In this document: positions 18,662 to 28,757 of the stretch, one piece after another
Position numbering within the stretch: the stretch's first letter is position 1
Layout of the letters: each line of letters begins with the position of its first letter
From: Thiosocius teredinicola
Lineage (GTDB): Bacteria > Pseudomonadota > Gammaproteobacteria > Chromatiales > Chromatiaceae
Length of the DNA stretch: 64,000 bases
Direction: 5' to 3'
Assembly (NCBI RefSeq): GCF_002009425.1
Contig: NZ_CP019936.1
Span: 4,079,297-4,143,296, forward strand
Made by a program: the position numbers and the translations under genes
Notes under the pieces: generated by a model
What the model saw: only the letters and a program-made list of their open reading frames with translations
Told to the model about the DNA's origin: nothing
Database searches by the model: none

Positions 18662-19125
18662 GTTGTTTCATCATCTGCGTAAGGAGCCGGGTAACCCAAC
18701 CCGGCGAGAATCTCGGTCTCGCGGGCTTCCATGCGAACGGCGTCGGCATCGTTCTCGTGGTCAAAACCCTGCAGGTGCAGCATACCGTGCACCACCATAT
18801 GCGCCCAATGTGCCTCGGCCGATTTCGATTGCTCGGCCGCCTCGCGTTCGACCACGGACGCACAGATCACCAGGTCGCCGATATGGTGCAGGTCGAGTTC
18901 CGGAACCGGGTCGTAGGGAAACGACAACACGTTGGTCGGTTTGTCCTTGCCGCGAAAATCGTGGTTGAGTTGCCGGCTTTCCGACTCGTCGGTAATCCGC
19001 ACAACGACCTCGGCCTCGACAGGGTCTGCATCCTGCCACGCGGCATGCACCCAATCGGCGACCTGCTCCGCTGACGGAACACTGTCGTCTTCAACGACGC
19101 ATTGCACCTCAACGGCCAGCGCCAT
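18658..19125 (-). CDS. ybeY: Endoribonuclease YbeY, 16S rRNA maturation
   Basis: A 155-residue zinc-dependent RNase for 16S rRNA 3'-end maturation and ribosome quality control. The zinc site is complete in [15 protein letters not shown] (HGxLHLxGxDH), and the conserved [20 protein letters not shown] block precedes it. Its start lies 17 bases inside the end of ybeZ and its end overlaps corC by 4 bases, typical of this operon. Confidence 0.95.
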   Translation of the reverse strand: MALAVEVQCVVEDDSVPSAEQVADWVHAAWQDADPVEAEVVVRITDESESRQLNHDFRGKDKPTNVLSFPYDPVPELDLHHIGDLVICASVVEREAAEQSKSAEAHWAHMVVHGMLHLQGFDHENDADAVRMEARETEILAGLGYPAPYADDETT

Positions 19126-20101
19126 CGTCGCCCTCGCGTGAACGGTCGAAGCGGTCGTAGGCCTGCACGACTTTCTGCACTAGGTTGTGGCGCACGACGT
19201 CGCGCGCGCTGAAGAAGGTGAAACTGATGCCCTCGACCTCGCGCAGGATCTCGACCGCCTGGCGCAGGCCGGACTTCTGGCCGCGCGGCAAGTCGACCTG
19301 GGTGACGTCACCGGTGATGACCGCGGTCGAGCCGAAACCCAAGCGGGTCAGAAACATCTTCATCTGTTCGGTGGTAGTGTTCTGCGCCTCGTCGAGGATG
19401 ATGAACGCCTCGTTCAAGGTACGCCCGCGCATGTAGGCCAACGGCGCCACTTCGATCACATTGCGCTCGATCAGTTTGTGCACACGCTCGAAACCGAGCA
19501 TCTCGTACAGCGCGTCGTACAGCGGACGCAGATAGGGGTCGATCTTCTGCGCCAGGTCGCCGGGCAGAAAACCCAAACGCTCGCCCGCCTCGACCGCAGG
19601 GCGCACCAGCAGGATGCGGCGAATCTGGTCACGTTCGAGTGCATCGACCGCGCACGCTACCGCGAGATAGGTCTTGCCGGTACCGGCCGGGCCGACGCCG
19701 AAGTTGATATCGTGGGTCAGCACCTTGTGCACGTACTGCGCCTGATTCGGCCCACGGGGACGCACCATGCCGCGACGCGTCTTGATGACCGTCTCCGGTA
19801 CCTCGTCAGCCTTATCGAGCAAGGCATCGACACCAGACTCTTGCAGAAAGAGGTGCACGCGCGCCGGGCTCAACGCCTCTTCCGCACTGGCCTTGTACAG
19901 TCCCTGCAACACCTCGCGGCCGGCCTCGATCGCCTGCGGCTCGCCGAGCAGACGAAAGGAGTTGCCACGGTTGTTGATCTCAATACCCAGGCGCGTCTCC
20001 ACCTGGCGCAAATGCTCGTCCAGCTGGCCGCAGACATTGCGCAGGCGCTCGTTGTCTTCCGGCTCCAAGACTAGATCGACAGATTCAGGAAGGTCAGACA
20101 T
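19109..20101 (-). CDS. ybeZ: PhoH-like ATPase YbeZ
   Basis: A 330-residue PhoH-family ATPase that works with YbeY in rRNA processing. The N-terminal part resembles a KH-like segment ([20 protein letters not shown]). The ATPase core has Walker [17 protein letters not shown] and Walker [13 protein letters not shown], then [18 protein letters not shown] and [27 protein letters not shown] matches the family N-terminus, so ATG at 20101 is chosen; ATG at 20110 or GTG at 20128 are possible. No strong ribosome site distinguishes them. miaB ends 54 bases upstream. Confidence 0.93.
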   Translation of the reverse strand: MSDLPESVDLVLEPEDNERLRNVCGQLDEHLRQVETRLGIEINNRGNSFRLLGEPQAIEAGREVLQGLYKASAEEALSPARVHLFLQESGVDALLDKADEVPETVIKTRRGMVRPRGPNQAQYVHKVLTHDINFGVGPAGTGKTYLAVACAVDALERDQIRRILLVRPAVEAGERLGFLPGDLAQKIDPYLRPLYDALYEMLGFERVHKLIERNVIEVAPLAYMRGRTLNEAFIILDEAQNTTTEQMKMFLTRLGFGSTAVITGDVTQVDLPRGQKSGLRQAVEILREVEGISFTFFSARDVVRHNLVQKVVQAYDRFDRSREGDDGAGR

Positions 20102-20155
20102 GCGATACATCCGCAACGGTGAGTTCACGCAAGGGCACGTGATGCGAGCCTTTCA

Positions 20156-21508
20156 TCAAGCGCTTGCCACCTCGGCCCGGGGTTCCGCCAGCAGCTCGCC
20201 GCGCAGCGAATTCGGATTGGCCGCGGTGATCTGCACATCGACGAACTGTCCGATCAACGACGCCGGCCCTTCAAAATTCACGACACGATTGTTCTCGGTG
20301 CGCCCGGCGATCTCGTTGGGGTTCTTGCGCGACGGCCGGTCGACCAGTACACGTTGAATCGTACCGACCATGCTGCGGCTGATGCGCTGCGCATTGTCAT
20401 TGATGACATGCTGCAAACGCGCCAGGCGCGCCTGCTTGGTTTCCATCGTCACATCGTCCGGCAGGTCGGCGGCCGGCGTGCCCGGTCGGCGGCTGTAGAT
20501 GAAACTGAATGAATGATCGAAGCCGATCTCGTCAATCAGTTTCATGGTGTGTTCGAAATCCTGGTCGGTCTCACCGGGGAAACCGATGATGAAGTCCGAC
20601 GACATGCTGATATCGGGCCGGAGGGTGCGCAGCTTCTTGATCTTCTGCTTGTAGTCAAACGCGCTGTGACCGCGCTTCATCGCGAGCAGGATGCGATCCG
20701 ATCCGGATTGCACCGGCAGGTGCAGATGACTAACCAACTCGGGCACGTCAGCATAGGCCTCGATCAGTGCGTCGGAAAACTCGACCGGATGCGAGGTGGT
20801 GTAACGGATACGTTCGATGCCGTCGATCGCAGCGACATAGCGGATCACCAGGGCCAGGTCGGCGATCTCGCCATCGTGCATGCGGCCGCGGTAGGCGTTG
20901 ACGTTCTGGCCGAGCAGGTTGACCTCGCGCACACCTTGCGCGGCAAGCTGCGCAACCTCGGCGATCACATCATCGAACGGACGACTGATCTCTTCGCCGC
21001 GCGTGTAAGGCACGACACAGAAGGTGCAGTATTTCGAACAACCTTCCATGATCGAGACGAAAGCGGTTGGGCCTTCGGCACGCGGCTCGGGCAGGCGGTC
21101 GAATTTCTCGATCTCGGGAAAGCTGACATCGACACTGGGCAGGTGTTGCCGGCGCGCTCGGTCGAGCATGGCGGGCAGGCGATGCAGGGTCTGCGGGCCG
21201 AACACGAGGTCGACGTAAGGTGCGCGTTCGCGAATCGCCTCGCCTTCCTGGCTCGCCACGCAACCGCCCACGCCGATCACCAGATCGGGGCGCTCGCGTT
21301 TCCAGTCTTTCCACACACCCAACTGAGAGAACACCTTCTCTTGTGCCTTCTCGCGGATCGAACAGGTGTTCAGCAGCAACACGTCTGCCTGCTCGGGATC
21401 CTCGGTCAATTCCAGGCCATGCGATTCACGCAGCACATCCTCCATCTTCTGGGAGTCGTACTCGTTCATCTGGCAACCGAAGGTGCGAATGTATAGTTTG
21501 CCCGCCAT
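20156..21508 (-). CDS. miaB: tRNA-2-methylthio-N6-dimethylallyladenosine synthase MiaB
   Basis: A 450-residue radical-SAM methylthiotransferase that modifies A37 of tRNAs reading UNN codons. It has the N-terminal UPF0004 domain ([45 protein letters not shown]) with three cluster cysteines, the radical-SAM motif [17 protein letters not shown], and a C-terminal TRAM domain ([20 protein letters not shown]). ATG at 21508 gives the conserved [12 protein letters not shown] start; an upstream in-frame ATG would add 19 atypical residues. It heads the operon with ybeZ, ybeY, corC and lnt. Confidence 0.95.
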   Translation of the reverse strand: MAGKLYIRTFGCQMNEYDSQKMEDVLRESHGLELTEDPEQADVLLLNTCSIREKAQEKVFSQLGVWKDWKRERPDLVIGVGGCVASQEGEAIRERAPYVDLVFGPQTLHRLPAMLDRARRQHLPSVDVSFPEIEKFDRLPEPRAEGPTAFVSIMEGCSKYCTFCVVPYTRGEEISRPFDDVIAEVAQLAAQGVREVNLLGQNVNAYRGRMHDGEIADLALVIRYVAAIDGIERIRYTTSHPVEFSDALIEAYADVPELVSHLHLPVQSGSDRILLAMKRGHSAFDYKQKIKKLRTLRPDISMSSDFIIGFPGETDQDFEHTMKLIDEIGFDHSFSFIYSRRPGTPAADLPDDVTMETKQARLARLQHVINDNAQRISRSMVGTIQRVLVDRPSRKNPNEIAGRTENNRVVNFEGPASLIGQFVDVQITAANPNSLRGELLAEPRAEVASA

Positions 21509-21626
21509 CGTGCTCAACAACTGCAAAGGGCCGGCGATTTTACGCTTAAAATCAGGGGATTGCACCCATTCTCGTGGTAGGTGGGCCGAGCGCGGCTCCG
21601 GCCGGATGGGGCCGCGCGTTCAGGGT

Positions 21627-21863
21627 TTAAAGTCCGACCAACTCGGCGCCGACGCCACGCTGGCGCACCTGGCTCAACAGATCGGTGGCGTGAATGCCCT
21701 CGGGGTCGTAGTCGATCAACATCAGGTGACGCGCACGATCGTTCACGCAGGCGCTGTAAACGCCCGGAATGCTGCCGATGTCTTTCTCCAGCGCATGGAT
21801 CGCGTCGTCTTGCAGATCTTCGTCGATATGAATAACCACGTCAGAACAGTAAGTGTGCATCAT
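21627..21863 (-). CDS. Small HMA-like fold protein lacking CxxC
   Basis: A 78-residue protein with a ferredoxin-like HMA arrangement: a first strand (DVVIHIDEDL), a helix (AIHALEKDIGSIPGV), strands (SACVNDRARHLMLIDYDPEG) and a second helix (HATDLLSQVRQRG), ending GAELVGL. The metal-binding CxxC of true HMA domains is absent; the only cysteines are near residues 5 and 37. Similar short proteins are annotated as 'heavy-metal-associated domain' or ATP-binding. ATG at 21863 has GGGAG six bases upstream. It is upstream of miaB on the same strand with a 118-base gap. Confidence 0.7.
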   Translation of the reverse strand: MMHTYCSDVVIHIDEDLQDDAIHALEKDIGSIPGVYSACVNDRARHLMLIDYDPEGIHATDLLSQVRQRGVGAELVGL

Positions 21864-22025
21864 CGTTACTCCCGTAACGTGCCTGCACAGGGTGCAGGCT
21901 CTCAAGCTAAATAACTAGCCGAGTAAATTCCACCGGCAATCAGGAAAAACCCTTAGCACCGCGCAACGGTAACCAAAGCGTCGCATCCGCGACGCAATCC
22001 CCACGCCGCACAGCGCAACCGGGAA

Positions 22026-23330
22026 TCAGATTCGTGCCGGCGTGCCTCCGACGGTCGCTGCGGAACGCTGCTGCCGCCCCGCGTAGCGCGCCATATCCAA
22101 ACCCTCGGGATTGATCTCGGGCGTCTGCCCGGAAATCATGTCGGCCAGCAAGCGGCTCGAACCGCACGACATGGTCCAACCCAACGTACCGTGCCCGGTA
22201 TTCAGGTACAGATTGTCGATCGGGGTAGCGCCGACCAGCGGCGTGCCGTCCGGCGTCATCGGGCGCAGCCCGGTCCAGAATTCGGCCTGCTCGACGTCTC
22301 CACCGGTCGGAAACAGATCCGACACCACGTGCGCCACGGTGCGCCGGCGCGACTCGCGCAAGGTCAGATCGAATCCGCCGAGTTCCGCCGTGCCGGCGGC
22401 ACGTATACGGTTACCCAGGCGCGTTACGGCGACCTTGTACGTCTCGTCCATGATGGTGGAAACGGGCGCGCAGGCCGGATCGTCGATTGCCACGGTGATC
22501 GAATAGCCTTTTACCGGGTAAACCGGTATGTCCAGCCCAACCGCCTTCAGCATGCGGGTCGAATAGCTGCCCATCGCCATCACATACCGGTCGCCACGCA
22601 CCCTGCCCTCGCCGGTTCTAACGGCGGTGACCTGGCCATGCTCGACATCGAGACCCTGGATATCGACGCCGAAGCGAAACTCAACGCCCATCGCACTCGC
22701 TGTTTCGGCAAGCGCTTGTGTGAACTGGAAACAATCTCCGGTTTCATCCAGCGGCAGGCGCAGTCCGCCGACAAATTTTTCGCGCACACCGCCGATCCCC
22801 GGTTCGACCGCGACGCAACCGTCGCGATCGAGCAATTCGTACGGCACCCCGCAGGCATCGAGCACGGCCGTGTCGGTTGCCGCGGCATCGAGCTGTTTCC
22901 CGGTACGGAACAGCTGCAGGGTGCCACGCGTTCGCTCGTCGTAGCTGATCCCGGTCTGGGTGCGCAGCTCGCCCAATGCCATCCTGCTGTACTCCGCCAG
23001 GCGCAACATGCGGGCCTTGTTGACCCGATAGCGTTCCTCGGTGCAGTTGCGCAACATCATGCCGACCCAACGCCACATCGCAGGATCCCAGCTTGGCCGA
23101 ACGACCAGCGGAGAATGTTTGGCGAACAACCACTTGATGGCCTTAAGCGGTATACCGGGCGCGGCCCAGGGCGCCGAGTAGCCGGGTGACACCTGGCCGG
23201 CGTTGGCGAAGCTGGTCTCCATGCCTGCGCCGGGTTGGCGGTCGAGTACGACAACGTCGTGGCCCTGCCGGGCAAGGTAGTAAGCCGAGGTCGTGCCGAG
23301 CACTCCGCTACCCATCACCACCACTTTCAT
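22026..23330 (-). CDS. dadA: D-amino acid dehydrogenase, small subunit
   Basis: A 434-residue FAD-dependent dehydrogenase that oxidises D-alanine and other D-amino acids into the quinone pool at the membrane. Evidence: the FAD motif [87 protein letters not shown] and [15 protein letters not shown], in the order of E. coli DadA. ATG at 23330 has GGAGG upstream. The alanine racemase gene dadX, its usual partner, is not adjacent. Confidence 0.95.
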   Translation of the reverse strand: MKVVVMGSGVLGTTSAYYLARQGHDVVVLDRQPGAGMETSFANAGQVSPGYSAPWAAPGIPLKAIKWLFAKHSPLVVRPSWDPAMWRWVGMMLRNCTEERYRVNKARMLRLAEYSRMALGELRTQTGISYDERTRGTLQLFRTGKQLDAAATDTAVLDACGVPYELLDRDGCVAVEPGIGGVREKFVGGLRLPLDETGDCFQFTQALAETASAMGVEFRFGVDIQGLDVEHGQVTAVRTGEGRVRGDRYVMAMGSYSTRMLKAVGLDIPVYPVKGYSITVAIDDPACAPVSTIMDETYKVAVTRLGNRIRAAGTAELGGFDLTLRESRRRTVAHVVSDLFPTGGDVEQAEFWTGLRPMTPDGTPLVGATPIDNLYLNTGHGTLGWTMSCGSSRLLADMISGQTPEINPEGLDMARYAGRQQRSAATVGGTPARI

Positions 23331-23857
23331 TGAAGACCTCCTTCCGGCGAACACGTTGACAGCGTGCCCACCGGCTACCGACCCGAACGGCACGTCAACT
23401 GCCAACTCAGGTGCAATCTTGGTGCCACAGCCACGCAACGATCACCATCCGGAACGTTTGCGATTTTCTGTCGAGAACCGCCAAACCCCGCATCCATCCA
23501 GCAGGGTCGCCACCGTTCCTGTATTGGGCAGGCGACGGGCGGCGATGTTCCCATGCAGCATGCTTTCCGAACGCGGCGCCAATCTGGCGCAGCACCGTTC
23601 GAATCGCTGCACCATCGCGTGGCGTCCTGCCCGGCCAGCCGGGATCGGTAGGCGCAGCCGGAGGACTCACCCCGGGGCGAGCTGAGGTCTTAAACCGCAC
23701 ATCGATCCGGCCCGGTTTGTGGGAAATTCGACAAACGGGTCGCACTAATCAGGTGTTTGCGCACCGAAAAGCCTTGGTACAGCGTTTGCTAGATCGCTGG
23801 TTAATACGGTTGCCAGCCGCTCGCTGACAACGTTTTCGATTGCGAGGAGATATGTCG
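23331..23857. other. Divergent non-coding region between dadA and the YegP-like gene
   Basis: About 527 bases with no supported gene. It should contain the dadA promoter (leftward) and the promoter of the YegP-like gene (rightward). The open frames crossing it show no family resemblance and no start signals. I see no clear repeat or RNA structure. Confidence 0.5.
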
Positions 23858-24199
23858 ATGCCACCGGTGTTTGAGCTACGCAAGAACGATGAGGACTACT
23901 ACTACTTTCACTTCCTCAACGGCGAAGGTGAGCTGATCCTGCTGAGCGCCGAATACCCGGAAAAGGCATCGGCCGAAGCGGCGATCAACGACGTGCGCGT
24001 GGGGTCATTGACGGCCAACCAGATCGCAGCAGGCCGCGTCGCCGGCGGCGAAACGTTCTTCGTCATCAAAGACACGGCCGGCGACGTGCTGGTCAAAAGC
24101 GTTCTCTACAACGACCGCATGATCTTCGACAACGCGCTGCATACGGTCAAAGACAATGCCTGCGTCGCCGAGATCGACGATCTGACGGCCGCTGCCTGA
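23858..24199 (+). CDS. YegP/DUF1508 family protein
   Basis: A 113-residue protein with two YegP (DUF1508) repeats: FELRKNDEDYYYFHFLNGEG followed by ILLSAEYPEKASAEAAINDV, then a second copy (TFFVIKDTAGDVLVKSVLYN and NALHTVKDNACV). The family forms small beta-rich dimers; its biochemical function is unknown. ATG at 23858 lies 8 bases from GAGGAG; the ATG two codons earlier is too near that site. The next gene, of unknown function, starts 55 bases on and may be co-transcribed. Confidence 0.82.
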   Translation: MPPVFELRKNDEDYYYFHFLNGEGELILLSAEYPEKASAEAAINDVRVGSLTANQIAAGRVAGGETFFVIKDTAGDVLVKSVLYNDRMIFDNALHTVKDNACVAEIDDLTAAA

Positions 24200-24254
24200 G
24201 CGCCACTGCCGCAGACCTGTCGTTGCCGGGTCTTCACCGCTACCGGGGACCGAG

Positions 24255-24866
24255 ATGGGCGTTGAATTCACCATCACCAAAGAGCTTGCCAACATCGGCG
24301 TGACGCTGAGCGAACTGATATCCATCACGTCGACCGTCCAGCGCGAGATACGGGGCAAGGTATTCAACGACGTCTTTGATCGCATGGTCAACGAACTTGC
24401 CAAGACCTATGACGTGGTCATCGACAATCTGACGCCGCTACTCGACATCGAAACCGTCGACGACTTCGCCGCCGGTTTCGATCAGCGCTACGCCAAGTTT
24501 CGCGATGAATACCTGATCGAGATCAGCAAACCGCGCAGCTATTGCGACGAATCGTACGAGACCTACCTGGAGCTCAAGACGCTGCGCGAGACGAAGACCA
24601 AATTTCCGCTACTGAAACGCACCTTCGACCGACTCGACCAATTCGTTGAAAAATGGATTACCAACGATGAATGGTTGGCCATGAGCGTCGATACGCTGTT
24701 CAAAATGCTGTATCGCCTGCTGACCGAAATCAGCGATACCAAGGCAAAGGACATTGAAGATGCCTACCTGCTCTATCAATCGGGGCGCGAGGCGTTCATT
24801 GCACATCTCGGGCTGATCGCCGACCGACAGGAAGTGTTCGACTCACTGCGGGTGGAACACGTTTAG
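24255..24866 (+). CDS. Hypothetical protein, helical
   Basis: A 203-residue protein I cannot assign. It is soluble, acidic and mainly helical by composition: LISITSTVQREIRGKVFNDV, DRMVNELAKTYDVVIDNLTP, YETYLELKTLRETKTKFPLL and TDTLFKMLYRLL-type segments, with no signal peptide or membrane helix. Codon use matches its neighbours, the start has GGGGA six bases upstream, and the frame is closed by a terminator-like hairpin 23 bases after the stop, so it is a real gene. It probably forms an operon with the YegP-like gene. Confidence 0.75.
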   Translation: MGVEFTITKELANIGVTLSELISITSTVQREIRGKVFNDVFDRMVNELAKTYDVVIDNLTPLLDIETVDDFAAGFDQRYAKFRDEYLIEISKPRSYCDESYETYLELKTLRETKTKFPLLKRTFDRLDQFVEKWITNDEWLAMSVDTLFKMLYRLLTEISDTKAKDIEDAYLLYQSGREAFIAHLGLIADRQEVFDSLRVEHV

Positions 24867-24888
24867 CCGCACATCAGAACGAACAAAA

Positions 24889-24914
24889 GGGTGGCCGGCT
24901 GCCGCCGACCACCC
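24889..24914 (-). terminator. Terminator between creD and the hypothetical gene
   Basis: An 11-bp stem with one mismatch (24889-24899 with 24904-24914) and a 4-base loop. On the minus strand it is followed by TTTTGTTC, making a good rho-independent terminator for creD; on the plus strand it lies just after the hypothetical gene. Confidence 0.6.
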
Positions 24915-24926
24915 CGAGTTACCGCC

Positions 24927-26315
24927 TCAGCCGTGCCGAGGCACCTCATCGCCATTGCCGCGTCTCGCTGCAACCAGGCCCGACATGCTATCGGTAATGG
25001 CATACCAGTCGACCCGACGCGTCACGATCATCACCAGGCTCAGCACGCCGAAGATCAGCAGCGTTCCCATCAACAGGGCATTGTCCTCCGAGCCGAGAAT
25101 CGCGTAGAGCATCGCGTACAACAGCAACAGGGCACCACCGATCACGCCTCCGAGCTTTATCGATCGCAACACATTGCTGACGTAGAACGCGATCAACGAT
25201 GTCGAAGCCAGCGTGGCGATTAGGTAGGCCGCGCCGAAGGCCATATGCTCGGACAACGAAATCAACAGCAGATAGAACACGCTGAGATCGAGACCAACCA
25301 GCAGGTACTGCATCGGGTGCAACCGCAACCCCTTCATGACCTCGAACAGGAAGAACGCAACGAAGGTCAGCAGGATGAACAGGATGCCGTACTTCACCGA
25401 GCGATCGCTCTTCTGGTACACGTCAACCGAGTTGAAGAGCTTCACGCCGAACCAATCGTCGGCCAGGCCGGAGCAAGATTTCGTCGCGCAGGCGTCGAGA
25501 ATTTTCGGCACATTGCTCGAGAACGATGAGACGTTCCAGGTTGCGGTGAAACCTTTATCGTCGATCGAGCGCGTGGTCGGCAGGTAGCGCCCCATGAAGC
25601 TCGGCGACGGCCAGTTGGCCTTCATCGTAACCGTATTGCTCTTACCGACCGGCGAGAAGCCAAGGTTTTCCATACCGCGCAGGCTGAGCTTAAAGCTGAA
25701 ACTGACCGCTTCGTCACCCGGCTTGAGGTTACCCACTTTGGCATGCATGCCGCTGCGCAAGCCGTTGATGTGTGCATCGGCAACGAACTCGTGGGTCTTA
25801 CCGCCCCAGCTCAGCATCGGTTGCGACTCGATGCCGCGCACATCACTGGTCGCAACCGACAGGTAGGCCGGCAGCAGCTCGAACCGCTCGTCGTCTCGCG
25901 CCTTGATCAATTCGTCCAGTTCGGCCGGATCAAAGCGGCCGCTAAAGGCGAAATCGCCATGGTAGACGGGGACCGCGTAGATGCCGCGCTTGCGCGTCTC
26001 GGTCTTCACATCGGCATCGATCGTCAGTTTCTGTGGAGCGATGTAGAACTGGCTCTCGTAGGTAGCCGGTCGCCTCTCGTAGCGCTTCAGGTTCTCATCC
26101 CAATATTTCTCGCTGCGGTGAACCTTGTAAGGCACGACCAGCAGCGGGCCGACCACATTCTGCGAACCCGTCCAGCTCTGTGCGATGCTGTAGCTCGCCT
26201 GGTTTCGATAGGCGCTGCGCTCGTAGACAACATCCTGGATCATCATCAGCGGCACGAGCAGCAGGCCCACCAGCAAGCCGATCACCAGCATTTTCTTCAA
26301 CAGTGTGTGTTTCAT
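24927..26315 (-). CDS. creD: Inner-membrane protein CreD
   Basis: A 462-residue inner-membrane protein, the output member of the CreBC regulon. It has an N-terminal helix (LVIGLLVGLLLVPLMMIQDV), a large periplasmic domain (YSIAQSWTGSQNVVGPLLVV, FSFKLSLRGMENLGFSPVGK, RSIDDKGFTATWNVSSF) and five or six C-terminal helices beginning VKYGILFILLTFVAFFLFEV with HPMQYLLVGL. Its molecular role is not settled; in E. coli it affects colicin E2 tolerance and envelope properties. ATG at 26315 has GGGAGG upstream. A regulatory stretch with a perfect palindrome separates it from creC. Confidence 0.92.
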   Translation of the reverse strand: MKHTLLKKMLVIGLLVGLLLVPLMMIQDVVYERSAYRNQASYSIAQSWTGSQNVVGPLLVVPYKVHRSEKYWDENLKRYERRPATYESQFYIAPQKLTIDADVKTETRKRGIYAVPVYHGDFAFSGRFDPAELDELIKARDDERFELLPAYLSVATSDVRGIESQPMLSWGGKTHEFVADAHINGLRSGMHAKVGNLKPGDEAVSFSFKLSLRGMENLGFSPVGKSNTVTMKANWPSPSFMGRYLPTTRSIDDKGFTATWNVSSFSSNVPKILDACATKSCSGLADDWFGVKLFNSVDVYQKSDRSVKYGILFILLTFVAFFLFEVMKGLRLHPMQYLLVGLDLSVFYLLLISLSEHMAFGAAYLIATLASTSLIAFYVSNVLRSIKLGGVIGGALLLLYAMLYAILGSEDNALLMGTLLIFGVLSLVMIVTRRVDWYAITDSMSGLVAARRGNGDEVPRHG

Positions 26316-26359
26316 CGACAACCTCCCATTAAGTGTCGATGAAACGTTACGCAACGGGC

Positions 26360-26400
26360 ATGTGGTGATGATGTGGCGTATGTGTGCGACTCGCACACAT
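26360..26400 (-). promoter_or_regulatory. Palindrome and phased repeats upstream of creD
   Basis: A perfect 21-bp palindrome spans 26380-26400, with arms ATGTGTGCGA around a central C. Three ATGTG elements lie at 26360, 26371 and 26380; the first two are 11 bp apart, the spacing of the direct repeats (TTCAC-N6-TTCAC) that CreB binds in E. coli. The sequence itself differs from that tag. The site is 45-85 bases upstream of creD. Confidence 0.45.
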
Positions 26401-26423
26401 TCATCCACACAGGAACGTCGTGC

Positions 26424-27869
26424 TCAGACAGGGTCGTTTTTCGGCTTGATCGGCAGCGACAGGGTCGCCACCGCACCTTGCCGTGGCGCGTTGGCCAATT
26501 GCACCTCGCCGCCATGAACCTGGGCAACCTCGCGCACGAAGCTCAGGCCGAGACCGCTGCTGCGAGCGTCGGTCGCAGGGCGCGGCAGGGAATAGAAGCG
26601 CTCGAAGACGCGATCGAGCGCATATTCCGGCACCCCCGGACCCTGGTCCGTTATCGACAGGCTCCAGACGCCTTCGTGCACGCGATCGGCAAAACGGATA
26701 GTGCCGCCCCTGGGACTGAAGTCGATCGCGTTGTCGATAAGGTTTCCCAGCGCCTGGCGCAGCAGGAACCGTTCGGCGACCAGCCGGACACCCTGCCGCA
26801 GATCGAGCTCGAACCTTATCCCATCCTGCTCGGCACGCCACTGCCTCGCCTCGCACAGCTCTTCGATCATCGCCGTCACATCGACGCTCTCGGGGTTGCT
26901 CAGGCCTTGTTGTTTTTCAACGACCGCCAGCTGAAGCAGTTGTTCGACGACCTGATGCAGGCGATTCGCCTCACTGCGGATATTGGCAATGAAGCGTTGG
27001 CGATCGGCCAGCGGCATCTCTTCATCGAGCAACTCGGCAGTGCCGCGGATCGCCGCCAGCGGGCTCTTCATTTCGTGCGTCAGGATATGCAGATAGTTTT
27101 CGACATAGTCCTTGCCCTCGAGTTCGCGACGCATCGCGTCCATCGCATCGGCCAACTGTGCCAGTTCCTTCTCGCGCAGCCTGGGCACGCTCGGCCGTTC
27201 GCCGTCGCGCACCGCGCGCGCATAGGCGGTGAGCTTGCGAATCGACATGCTCAGCCAATAGGTGATGATGATACCGACGGCCAGTGCGGCCAGGATCATC
27301 AACACACCCTTTTCCTTGATGTTGCGCGTGGCACTCTCGACGAACGGCTGCACGGTGACGCTCGGTTTGCCGACCGTCACAACCCCGATCAGCTCATCAT
27401 GTCGATAGATCGGCGCAGCGACATACATCACGCTGCTGAAATCGTCTTTCTCGTCTTCGCGCGTGGTGCGTGCACCGTACTTGCCGCGCAGGGTCAGCAG
27501 CACGTCGTTCCATTGTGAATAGTCTTTGCCGACATCGCGGCCGCGCGAGTCGTACAGCACAATGCCCTTCGCATCCGTGATGTAGACGATCAGGTTGGGA
27601 TCGCGTTTGCGCAGAAACCAGATACGCGCATCGATACGCCGCTCGGCGAACGACGCCATGGCATCGGCAAAGTGCCCGCTCTGCAAGCGGCGCTGATCGA
27701 CCTCTTCGGCCACCAGCTCGGCCAGCAAGTTGGCGGTATCGACCAGCACTTCTTCGAGCGACTGGCGCATGCCCGGCACCAGTTCGGCGCTGAAAGTGCG
27801 CATCACGAACCAGATCGCAAAGCCGACCAGCACGAAATAGCCGAGAAAGATGCGGACGCTAAGATTCAC
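26424..27869 (-). CDS. creC: Sensor histidine kinase CreC
   Basis: A 481-residue membrane kinase of the CreC type. It has two helices (VRIFLGYFVLVGFAIWFVMR and ILAALAVGIIITYWLSMSIR) around a periplasmic sensor with DYSQWNDVLLTLRGKYGART and SSVMYVAAPIYRHDELIGVV, both strongly CreC-like. A HAMP-like linker, the H-box HILTHEMKSPLAAIRGTAEL, an N-box (ALGNLIDNAIDFSPRGG), DQGPGVPEYALDRVFERFYS and GLGLSFVREVAQ follow. The GTG start lies inside the last codons of creB (11-base overlap), so the pair is translationally coupled. In E. coli CreC responds to metabolic state. Confidence 0.93.
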   Translation of the reverse strand: MNLSVRIFLGYFVLVGFAIWFVMRTFSAELVPGMRQSLEEVLVDTANLLAELVAEEVDQRRLQSGHFADAMASFAERRIDARIWFLRKRDPNLIVYITDAKGIVLYDSRGRDVGKDYSQWNDVLLTLRGKYGARTTREDEKDDFSSVMYVAAPIYRHDELIGVVTVGKPSVTVQPFVESATRNIKEKGVLMILAALAVGIIITYWLSMSIRKLTAYARAVRDGERPSVPRLREKELAQLADAMDAMRRELEGKDYVENYLHILTHEMKSPLAAIRGTAELLDEEMPLADRQRFIANIRSEANRLHQVVEQLLQLAVVEKQQGLSNPESVDVTAMIEELCEARQWRAEQDGIRFELDLRQGVRLVAERFLLRQALGNLIDNAIDFSPRGGTIRFADRVHEGVWSLSITDQGPGVPEYALDRVFERFYSLPRPATDARSSGLGLSFVREVAQVHGGEVQLANAPRQGAVATLSLPIKPKNDPV

Positions 27870-28563
27870 GCACGCTGCCGCTGATGCTGTAACCCAGGCC
27901 GCGGTGGGTCTTGATCGGACTTCCCTGGTCGCTGACCTGGCGCAGCTTGGCACGCAAGGTCTTGATGTGGGTATCGACGGCGCGCTCCAGGCTCTCTTCC
28001 GGTTCATTCCACGCCTGGTCCATAACCTGCGCGCGTGAATACACCCGCTCCGGCTGCTGCAGCAGCGTCTTCAGCACCTGATACTCGTAGCGCGTAAGAT
28101 CGAGCCAGGTATCGAGATAGCGGATTCGACAGCGACCGCTGTCGATCTCGAAAGTGGTGTCGGCATCGGCAGCCGCGGCTTCCGGCGCATGCGCCATACG
28201 GCTGCGCTTGAGGATGACCTTGACGCGCGCGGTCAGCTCGCGCGGACTGAACGGTTTGCCGATGTAATCGTCGCCACCAATCTCCAGGCCGACAATGCGA
28301 TCGACCTCATCATTGCGCGCGGTCAGAAAGACGATCGGCACCTCGGAGAATCGGCGAATCTCCTTGCAGAACTCGAAACCGCTGCCATCCGGCAGGCCGA
28401 TATCGAGTATGACCAGCGCCACCTCGGGGTTGGCCTTCAACCAGGCAACGCCTTCACCGCCCAGCCGGCACCAGTGCGCGACAAAGCCCTCGCTCTTGAG
28501 GGCGTAGACGACCATGTCGGCAATCGACGCCTCGTCTTCGATCAACAAGATGGTTTGCTGCAA
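27859..28563 (-). CDS. creB: OmpR-family response regulator CreB
   Basis: A 234-residue regulator with a receiver domain (LLIEDEASIADMVVYALKSE, phosphoacceptor Asp54 in ILDIGLPDGSGF, FLTARNDEVDRIVGLEIGGD, GKPFSPREL) and a winged-helix output domain (LTRYEYQVLKTLLQQPERVY, RAVDTHIKTLRAKLR, THRGLGYS). Its partner creC overlaps its end. The start is taken as TTG at 28563, preceded by GGGGA; a TTG further upstream would add 16 atypical residues. It probably controls creD through the phased repeats upstream of that gene. Confidence 0.92.
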   Translation of the reverse strand: MQQTILLIEDEASIADMVVYALKSEGFVAHWCRLGGEGVAWLKANPEVALVILDIGLPDGSGFEFCKEIRRFSEVPIVFLTARNDEVDRIVGLEIGGDDYIGKPFSPRELTARVKVILKRSRMAHAPEAAAADADTTFEIDSGRCRIRYLDTWLDLTRYEYQVLKTLLQQPERVYSRAQVMDQAWNEPEESLERAVDTHIKTLRAKLRQVSDQGSPIKTHRGLGYSISGSVRES

Positions 28564-28757
28564 TCCCTTTCCCCGACATCGTGGTGCGCGGGCAAGAATA
28601 GCAAGTGACAACTAGGCTGGGTACTCGGGACGAATACACAGGAAGAGAATCCGTGCGATGGGTAAAGCGCCGGCTTTCGATAACGCAGCATTATGCAATG
28701 TAGATAGCGTTGTTCGGAATGCAAGCCGCAGACAACCGCCGCAGCTGGAAACGGCGC

